Source: an uncultured Clostridium sp. (GTDB lineage Bacteria; Bacillota_A; Clostridia; TANB77; CAG-508). Taken from it: a DNA stretch of 16,531 bases. Below, piece after piece: positions 8,611-15,089 of this stretch. The position numbers and the translations under genes were made by a program. The notes under the pieces were generated by a model. That model had not been told where the DNA came from. It saw only the letters and a program-made list of their open reading frames with translations, and did no database searches. The stretch is taken from contig CAMXLV010000031.1 of the NCBI GenBank assembly GCA_947244675.1, positions 1 to 16,531 of the forward strand, in the 5' to 3' direction. Positions within the stretch are counted from its first letter, which is position 1, and every line of letters starts with the position of its first letter.

Positions 8611-8639
8611 TTGAACACTAAAAAATTATGTGCTAGAAT
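8611..8639 (+). promoter_or_regulatory. Promoter of the 65-residue membrane protein gene
   Basis: TTGAAC (8611-8616), a 17-nt spacer and TAGAAT (8634-8639) with TGC before the -10 (extended -10). Transcription would start about 16 nt upstream of the ATG at 8662, just leaving room for the AAAGGAGG site. Confidence 0.7.
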
Positions 8640-8661
8640 ATTATTAAAAGGAGGAATAAAT

Positions 8662-8859
8662 ATGAACAAACTAAGTAAAGTGTTATTAATTATAAATATT
8701 ATTTTTGTAATTGGTTTTTGTATTACGTTAGGGTTATATTTTAATCTAAAAAAGGATTATAATGAGTTAATGAGTGATTTTTTATTTAGTAAAAACGGAA
8801 ATGAAATTGATAATAGTAATCTAGATGGTAATTTTTTATTTTATGAACAAGGCAAATAG
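8662..8859 (+). CDS. Small single-pass membrane protein, unknown function
   Basis: 65 residues: MNKLSK, then one hydrophobic helix of about 22 residues (VLLIINIIFVIGFCITLGLYF, about 7-27), then a polar, Asn/Asp-rich tail of about 38 residues. A lysine-containing N-terminus before the helix suggests N-in topology with the tail outside, or an uncleaved signal anchor. The ATG at 8662 is supported by AAAAGGAGG; the in-frame upstream ATG of the longer open frame overlaps the promoter. It is divergent from the coiled-coil gene and ends before a 42-bp perfect inverted repeat. No family recognised; being short, it could be lineage-specific. Confidence 0.7.
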   Translation: MNKLSKVLLIINIIFVIGFCITLGLYFNLKKDYNELMSDFLFSKNGNEIDNSNLDGNFLFYEQGK

Positions 8860-8903
8860 ATAATAGAAAAATGGGCTGTAAAAAAGTCCATAATCATTCC
8901 TCT

Positions 8904-8997
8904 GCTTAACCTAATGTCAACAACTTAAGAAAAAAGGTGTAATTACTGAATAGAATAATTACACCTTTTTTCTTAAGTTGTTGACATTAGGTTAAGC
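8904..8997. repeat. Perfect 42-bp inverted repeat with 10-nt loop
   Basis: Arms 8904-8945 and 8956-8997 are complementary at all 42 positions, ends GCTTAACCTAATGTC and its complement, around the loop CTGAATAGAA. It lies between the convergent small membrane-protein gene and trmFO. There is no T-run outside the stem, so it is longer and cleaner than a typical intrinsic terminator, and I see no target-site duplication. It resembles a miniature palindromic mobile element or a recently homogenised palindrome, though it would also block or terminate transcription in both directions. Confidence 0.9.
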
Positions 8998-9014
8998 GTA
9001 AGGTTATATACACA

Positions 9015-9042
9015 AAAGTAAATGTTTACATACATTTACTTT
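9015..9042 (-). terminator. Probable terminator of trmFO
   Basis: A 10-bp stem (AAAGTAAATG 9015-9024 with CATTTACTTT 9033-9042) with an 8-nt loop that overlaps the trmFO stop codon. On the minus strand the stem ends in a short T-run followed by G, so it is weak. Confidence 0.55.
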
Positions 9043-10415
9043 GTTTTTACTTCAAAATTTTCTAAACTTCTTTTAGCTAACAGTTCATATCTTTGTTTTT
9101 TATCTCTTATTTTCTTTCCTGCTAATTCTGGTAAAATACCAAAATTAGCATTCATTGGCTGGAACTTATCATTTGGCTCTGCAATATAATTAGCTAGTGC
9201 TCCAATTACAGTATTCTCAGAAAATTGAATTTCATGATCCTTGCCTTCTTTTCCAAAATCGTTACTTGCTTTTAGTCCTGCCACTAAACCTGAAGAAATA
9301 GATTCTACATACCCCTCCACTCCTGTAATTTGTCCTGCAAAATATAAGTTTGGCATATGTTTTACTTGATATGTATTATTTAGTAGTTTACTTGCATTGA
9401 TATAAGTATTTCTATGCATAACACCATATTTTACAAATTCTGCCTGTTTTAGACCTGGGATTTTACTAAAAATTCTTTTTTGTTCCCCATATTTTAAATT
9501 AGTTTGAAATCCCACCATATTATAAAGACTTGCTTGCTTATTATCTTGTCTTAGTTGCACTAGAGCATATGGTCTTTTTCCTGTCCTTGGATCGTCAAAT
9601 CCTACTGGTTTTAGCGGGCCAAATCGAAGTGTATCAATTCCTCTTTTTGCCATAATTTCAATTGGCATACATCCTTCAAAAATTTCTCTTTTTTCAAATT
9701 CATGCAGAGTAACTACTTTGGCTTCTACTAATTCTCTCCAGAATTCTTCATATTCTTGCTGATTCATAGGAAGATTAATATAGCTTTGTTCTTCTTTATT
9801 TTGTTTTTCTATTCTTTCTCTCCATTGTTCTACTGTTTCTTCTTTTTTCTTTTCTTGACAATATCGATCACCATAAAATGCTATATCAAAATCAATGCTA
9901 TCTTTTGAAAGAATCGGAGCTGCTGCATCATAAAAATATAGTTTATCTTGCCCTGTTATTTCTTGAATTTCTTTGGCTAATGCATCTGAGGTTAAAGGAC
10001 CAGTTGCAACAATTACCAATCCTTCTTCTAGCATTTCTTTTAAGCTAGTTACTTCTTGTGAAATCACTTCTATATAAAGATTTTGTTTAATTTCCTGTGT
10101 TACTTTTCTAGCAAATATTTCTCTATCTACTGCCAATGCTTGTCCAGCTGGTACTTTTGTTTCATCTGCTATTTTGATTAATAAAGAATCCAACATTCTC
10201 AATTCTTCTTTTAGCAATCCACATGCATTGGTTCGTAAATTTGATTTAAAAGAATTACTACACACAATTTCTGCTAAATCTGGATTAGTATGTGCAGGTG
10301 AGTATTTTTTTGGTTTCATTTCATATAATTTAACCTTTATTTGCTTTTTAGCTATTTGGTAAGCTGCTTCACATCCAGCTAATCCCCCTCCAATTATGCT
10401 TATATAGTCTTTCAT
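9036..10415 (-). CDS. trmFO: Methylenetetrahydrofolate--tRNA-(uracil-5-)-methyltransferase TrmFO
   Basis: Cytoplasmic flavoenzyme that makes 5-methyluridine at position 54 of the tRNA T-loop, using methylenetetrahydrofolate as carbon donor and FAD plus NAD(P)H as reductant. The N-terminal dinucleotide-binding motif is IIGGGLAGCEAA (7-18). The cysteine in EIVCSNSF is residue 52, and the catalytic-type cysteine in FEGCMPIE is residue 249. The C-terminal flavin motif NLYFAGQITGVEGYVESISSGLVAGLKA is typical. At 459 residues it is about 20 longer than common homologues. The extra length is a charged insertion at about 187-210 (QEKKKEETVEQWRERIEKQN), where homologues have a short loop before the CPM-like motif (here LPM). 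The ATG at 10415 has only a weak purine-rich site. The gene lies 44 bp downstream of the helicase pseudogene, probably in the same transcript. Confidence 0.97.
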   Translation of the reverse strand: MKDYISIIGGGLAGCEAAYQIAKKQIKVKLYEMKPKKYSPAHTNPDLAEIVCSNSFKSNLRTNACGLLKEELRMLDSLLIKIADETKVPAGQALAVDREIFARKVTQEIKQNLYIEVISQEVTSLKEMLEEGLVIVATGPLTSDALAKEIQEITGQDKLYFYDAAAPILSKDSIDFDIAFYGDRYCQEKKKEETVEQWRERIEKQNKEEQSYINLPMNQQEYEEFWRELVEAKVVTLHEFEKREIFEGCMPIEIMAKRGIDTLRFGPLKPVGFDDPRTGKRPYALVQLRQDNKQASLYNMVGFQTNLKYGEQKRIFSKIPGLKQAEFVKYGVMHRNTYINASKLLNNTYQVKHMPNLYFAGQITGVEGYVESISSGLVAGLKASNDFGKEGKDHEIQFSENTVIGALANYIAEPNDKFQPMNANFGILPELAGKKIRDKKQRYELLAKRSLENFEVKTK

Positions 10416-10459
10416 ATTCTTTCTCTCTTTCTTCTATATTTTTCCCTCAAAACCACAAA

Positions 10460-13400
10460 TTAAGCAAATAAATCCATAATTTCGTCTTTAGATAATTTGT
10501 TAATAAATGACGTTTTTGTACTTAACATTTGGTCTACTAACTCTGCCTTTTTTTGTTGTAATTCGTAAATTTTTTCTTCAATAGAATTTTTGGTAATTAA
10601 TTTATATACTTGTACATTGTTTTTTTGTCCAATTCGATAAGCACGATCTGTTGCTTGGTTTTCTGTTGATAAATTCCACCATGGATCATAATGAATTACC
10701 ATATCTGCTCCTGTTAAGTTTAATCCTGTTCCTCCTGCTTTTAGTGAAATTAAAAATACTTTGATTTCTGAATTTTGGTTAAATTCTTCTACTAATTTTA
10801 TTCTTTCTTCTACTTTTGTACTTCCTGTTAATTTAAAGTATTTAATTTCTTTGTCTTTTAGTTCTTTTTCCATAATTTCAAACATAGAAGTATAACCAGA
10901 AAATAATAAAATTTTGTGTCCGCTATTACTTGCTTCTTGTATAATTTCCATACATTGTTCTAATTTACTGCTTCCTTCTTGATAGTCTTCAATAAATAAA
11001 GAGGGATGACAACAAATTTGTCTTAGTCTGGTTAAAGCTGCTAATATTTGAATATGACTTCTTTCATAACCATTTACTTCTATTTCTTCTGCTAATTCTT
11101 GTTTTGCTCTGGCTAAGTAATTTAGATAAATGTTTTTTTGTTCTTCTCCCATTTCGTTATTTAATACGGTTATGGTTTTTTCTGGCAATTCTGTTAAAAC
11201 TTCTTTTTTATTTCTTCTTAAAATAAATGGTTCTATTAACATTTTTAATTTTTCCATTGCTTCTTTGTCTTCTTCTTTTACAATTGGTGTTTCATATGTG
11301 TTTTTAAAACTTCGATAGGAAAATAAATAGCCTGGCATAATAAAGTCAAAAATAGACCATAACTCAGATAATGAGTTTTCTATCGGTGTTCCTGTTAAAG
11401 CATATCTTGTGTCTGCTTTTATTTTTTTTATGGATTTTGCATTTTGTGTATTGCTGTTTTTTAAGTATTGTGCTTCATCTGCTATGATGTAACGAAATTG
11501 GTAATTTTTTTGCTCATACAGTTCAATATCTCTTTTGAGTAGGTCATAAGAAGTAATTACTAAATCATAATCTTGTATCTGCTCTATTTGTCTTTTTCTC
11601 TCTGTTAGACTTCCTCGAATAACTAATGTTTTTAGTTCTTTTGCAAATTTTTTAGCTTCACTTTGCCAGTTTAAAGTTAAGGAACTTGGCGAAACAACCA
11701 AACTTGCTCTTTTTGATTTTAGATTTTCTTCTTTTCTTTGACTAATCTCCACATAATCCATAATGATTGACAACATTTGAATAGTTTTTCCGTAATCCCA
11801 TGTCATCTGCTAATATTCCACCAAAGCGATAATTGTCTAATATTTTTAGCCATTTAAAACCTGTTTTTTGATAATATCTTAAAGTTTTTTCTAATGTTTT
11901 TGGTACTTGTATTTCTTCTAATTGGTCTTTATCTAAACCATTTACAATTTTTTTGTATTCTTCATTTTTGGTAATTTCTGTCCCTTTAATTCCTTTCAAT
12001 AGCTGGTCTAAATACAAACTTCTATTAACTGGCATATGGATTTTCCCAGTTTCTAACTCTTTGTAATCAATATCCATTCCTGTTATTAATTTATTTAAAA
12101 AACTGATTTCTTTATTTTCTTCTAATGCAAGAAAACTTCCATCTTTTAGCCTATGGTACTTTTTCTTTAATGCATATTTATTCATGATTTCTTCTAATTC
12201 TCTTTTATCAATCTCTATGTTTTCTAAATCAATTTCTAATAAGTTATTTTCTACTTTAACACCCAAATTTCCTATCTTAGGATGTTTTATTTGTTTGGTT
12301 TTAAATTTTTCAGTCGCTAATACATCAAATTTTTGCATATAATAACTAATGTCTTTGGTTAAAAATTCATAGATTTTATCATCATTTGGCAAAATAAACC
12401 TTAAGTTTTTACGATCAAACATAAACTCTGTTTTTCTTAATATATTTAAGGCTCTTGTTTCTTGGATCATATTTCTTGGGAAATCTAATTTTAATTTTTC
12501 ATTTAGTGGATTGAATTCATTTTCTCCATACACAAATTTTACTTCTGCTGTTAAATAATCATTTTTATCAAAGTCTAGATATAGTTTTGTTTCTAATTCT
12601 TGCGGTTTGTATTTTTTTAATTCTTCTTCCTTTATATCTTCCATTATAATTGCATTTTTTACTTTTGGTATAATGATAGAAAATAATCCGTGTTAATTCT
12701 TCTTTTCCTAAAGAAACTTCTGTTATATAATTTTGTCTAAATAATTCTAATAGTTTTAGATTAGTTTTTTCAAATTCTTTGGTGCAACGATGCAATTTGT
12801 TTTGTTCTAATAGGTATTTGTAGTTTTTTCCTTTTAGAATGGTTACATTAAAGATTTCAATGTTTGGCAATATGACATATTGCTCTTCCCCCATTTTTTT
12901 TAAACGAAATTCTATTTTAGGTTGTTCTTCTGTTAGTTCTATTTCTTCTGTTATATAATCTTTTTGAAAAGCTACTCTTTTTCCTTTTAATACATCGAAT
13001 AAGTCATCGATTCCACTGTTACCTAATAAGATACTTGTTTCACTCAAAGCTTTCCCATAATAACGATAGTTACTATTTGAGTTAGAATTTGCATATTTAA
13101 TGATTTCGGCATATTGTAATAAAAAGTCTAATAAGGGTTTACTTTGTTCTTCAAACATTTCTTTTGTATGGACAAATTGTAATTTTTCACCATATTTGTA
13201 AAATTCCTTTTCCGCCATTCTGGTGTAAAATTCTGATAAGTCTTTCAACTTGTACATTTTTTTGTTTCCGATTTTAAATTCTAATTTCATATCACCAGAA
13301 AATTTGTCATACAATATTTTAGGTTCTAATTTTATGGTTCCTTTGTTTTTTAAAACAACTTCTTCTTCATTCCCTATTTCTTCAATTTCTTCGTTATAAA

Positions 13401-13773
13401 AAGTATTTAAAATTTGCTTAAAATTTCTATGTTGATAATGGTTACTATCTTTTTTGACCTTTTGGGGGATCATATTATTCTCTTCTGCAAATGTCATAAG
13501 TGTTGCTAATGTATGTTTACACACACCATAATGATTATAATAGTCTTGACAATTGCAAGTTATATCTTCTACCTCTCCCTCTTTTATGGCAATATATGTT
13601 TTATATACTTCATTTCCTGCAACGATACTACTTACTTCAAAATTTTTACTGTTTTCATATTCTACTTTTGTTATTTCTACTCTTTTTTGCTTTCGATAAG
13701 CTTTTGCTCTTTGTACTCTTTGCTCTCCTGCATCTTTACATAGATTTTCTAATATTTTATGATTGACTAGCAT
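10460..13773 (-). pseudogene. SWIM zinc-finger SNF2-family helicase, broken by two frameshifts
   Basis: Three overlapping open frames (12568-13773, 11742-12644, 10460-11806) read together as one protein of the YwqA-like SWIM/SNF2 ATPase family. In order they show: an N-terminal SWIM zinc finger (CNCQDYYNHYGVCKH, about 74-88); the SNF2-associated middle region; and the helicase core with Walker A (DDMGLGKT expected), DEAQYLKN, ALTGTPIENSLSELW, LKAGGTGLNLTGAD and QATDRAYRIGQ. Two extra bases account for the breaks: one in the T-run near 12680, and one C (minus strand) at 11792 splitting GGATTA-GGA in Walker A. The span, 3314 nt, becomes 3312, or 1103 residues, on removing two bases. Such proteins remodel protein-DNA complexes. 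The gene has its own promoter and probably reads on into trmFO. Real decay, sequencing error or (least likely) recoding are all possible. Confidence 0.9.
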
Positions 13774-13838
13774 TTTCCTTCTCCTTTACCATGCTATGTG
13801 TTTTATATTATTACTTTTGTGTCTTCATCTGGCAAATT

Positions 13839-13867
13839 ATTATATTACAAATTCTTTAAAAAAGCAA
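13839..13867 (-). promoter_or_regulatory. Promoter of the SNF2-type gene
   Basis: On the minus strand TTGCTT (13862-13867), a 17-nt spacer and TATAAT (13839-13844). It lies about 65 nt upstream of the ATG at 13773, which has AAAGGAG just before it. Confidence 0.65.
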
Positions 13868-13880
13868 GCCTAATTGCTTC

Positions 13881-13961
13881 TTCAAGGAGGGGGGAATTTG
13901 GGACAGGTACAACTTCTCCCTTTTGGGGTATGTTGTACCTGTCCCAAATTCCCCCTTTGAA
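13881..13961. repeat. REP-like palindrome between divergent genes
   Basis: Perfect 24-bp arms 13890-13913 (GGGGGAATTTGGGACAGGTA...) and 13932-13955 around an 18-nt loop that itself contains a CCC-tttt-GGG hairpin. Outside them TTCAA (13881-13885) pairs with TTGAA (13957-13961), lengthening the stem across a small internal loop. It is far more GC-rich than the flanks. The GGGACAGGTAC core resembles palindromes linked to REP-associated tyrosine (RAYT/IS200-like) transposases in other bacteria; no transposase is present here, so mobility is inferred. Confidence 0.8.
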
Positions 13962-14022
13962 CCTCTTTTATTTTTTGCTTTTTTGTAGTAAAATGTTTTT
14001 ATAAATAGGAGGTGTTGCTACT

Positions 14023-15012
14023 TTGAAAAGATATAAAGTTGCTATTGTTGGTGCTACAGGGCTTGTTGGTAGGTCTATCATACAAGTTTTAGAGGAAAAG
14101 AATTTACCAATTGAAACCTATGGTTTGTTTGCTTCTAAAAAGTCCGCTGGAGAAGTTTTTTCTATTTTGGGTAAAGATTATGTGGTGGAAGAATTAACGA
14201 AAAATTCTTTTGATTCTGGCTTTGATTTTGCTATTTTTTCTGCTGGTGGAGAGATTGCCAAAATTTATGCTCCAATTGCTGTTCAAAAAAATTGTATTGT
14301 GATTGATAATAGTAGTTATTTTCGTATGGATGAACAGGTTCCTTTGGTAGTTCCTGAGGTTAATTTTGAAGATGCTATGAAACATCATGGCATTATTAGT
14401 AATCCTAATTGTTCTACGATTCAAGCTATGCTCCCTTTGAAGGCTTTAGAGGACAAATATGGTATTAAGCGAGTAGTTTATTCTACTTACCAAGCTGTTT
14501 CTGGGGCAGGAAAATCTGCTTTGCTTGATTTAGAAAATCTGGATGGAAGCTCTTCTTTAAAAAAATTTCCTTATCCGATTTATAATAATTGTTTACCTCA
14601 TATTGATGTTTTTATGGAAAATGGCTATTCTAAGGAAGAATTAAAGATGATAAATGAAACTAGAAAGATTTTGCATAGACCTGATCTAAAAGTAACCGCA
14701 ACTACTGCTCGCATCCCTGTTCGTAATTGCCATTCTGAATCAATTAATGTAGAATTGAAAAAAGATTTTGAAATGAATGATTTGCTTACTACTCTAAGAA
14801 GTTTTCCTCACTTAATTCTACAAAATGATATTTCTTCTAATTTATACCCTATGCCTATTACAGCTAATGGACATGATGAAGTTTTTGTTGGAAGAATTCG
14901 TCGTGATGATAGTGTTCTTTATGGTATTAATTTGTGGGTTGTAGCTGATAATATTAGAAAAGGTGCTGCTAGTAACGCTATTCAAATTATGGAAAAGTTG
15001 ATGTATCAGTAA
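14023..15012 (+). CDS. asd: Aspartate-semialdehyde dehydrogenase
   Basis: Cytoplasmic enzyme reducing beta-aspartyl phosphate to aspartate 4-semialdehyde with NADPH, the branch point toward lysine/diaminopimelate (peptidoglycan), threonine and methionine. The 329-residue length is usual. The Rossmann motif VGATGLVG is at 9-16, the catalytic cysteine in SNPNCST is Cys130, and the active-site region RIPVRNCHSES carries Arg230 and the base His237; homologues usually have Gly where Cys236 is. The start is TTG at 14023, supported by an AGGAGGTG site 8 nt upstream; no ATG is better placed. It stands alone on the plus strand. I find no convincing -35/-10 pair directly upstream; a TAAAAT at 13989-13994 is the best -10 candidate. 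The REP-like palindrome lies between it and the divergent helicase gene. No fault seen in the gene. Confidence 0.97.
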   Translation: MKRYKVAIVGATGLVGRSIIQVLEEKNLPIETYGLFASKKSAGEVFSILGKDYVVEELTKNSFDSGFDFAIFSAGGEIAKIYAPIAVQKNCIVIDNSSYFRMDEQVPLVVPEVNFEDAMKHHGIISNPNCSTIQAMLPLKALEDKYGIKRVVYSTYQAVSGAGKSALLDLENLDGSSSLKKFPYPIYNNCLPHIDVFMENGYSKEELKMINETRKILHRPDLKVTATTARIPVRNCHSESINVELKKDFEMNDLLTTLRSFPHLILQNDISSNLYPMPITANGHDEVFVGRIRRDDSVLYGINLWVVADNIRKGAASNAIQIMEKLMYQ

Positions 15013-15050
15013 AATATTTAATTTTTCTATCCAAGAACAAACAGACCATA

Positions 15051-15077
15051 TAAAAAAGGAGCATATAACTATGCTCC
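15051..15077 (-). terminator. Intrinsic terminator of the surface adhesin-like gene
   Basis: An 8-bp stem GGAGCATA (15058-15065) with TATGCTCC (15070-15077) and a 4-nt loop, followed on the minus strand by six T. It lies 12 nt beyond the TAA stop at 15090. On the plus strand, downstream of asd, no T-run follows, so it serves the minus strand. Confidence 0.85.
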
Positions 15078-15089
15078 CTCACAAAAATG

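Noticed and set aside
8866..8892. Terminator GGGCT/AGTCC hairpin after the 65-residue gene
   Set aside because: Only about six pairs with a wobble and no T-run; too weak to call.
11780..11806. Programmed +1 frameshift in the helicase
   Set aside because: The site (TTA CGG AAA) does not allow good re-pairing of the P-site tRNA one base on, there is no stimulatory element I can see, and a second unrelated frameshift lies upstream.
13500..13766. Plus-strand hydrophobic open frames opposite the SWIM domain
   Set aside because: Antisense shadows of an AT-rich gene; no start signals, and the minus-strand reading carries a recognisable zinc finger.
13975..14005. asd promoter TTGCTT with TATAAA
   Set aside because: The spacer is 19 nt and the -10 abuts the ribosome binding site; not convincing.
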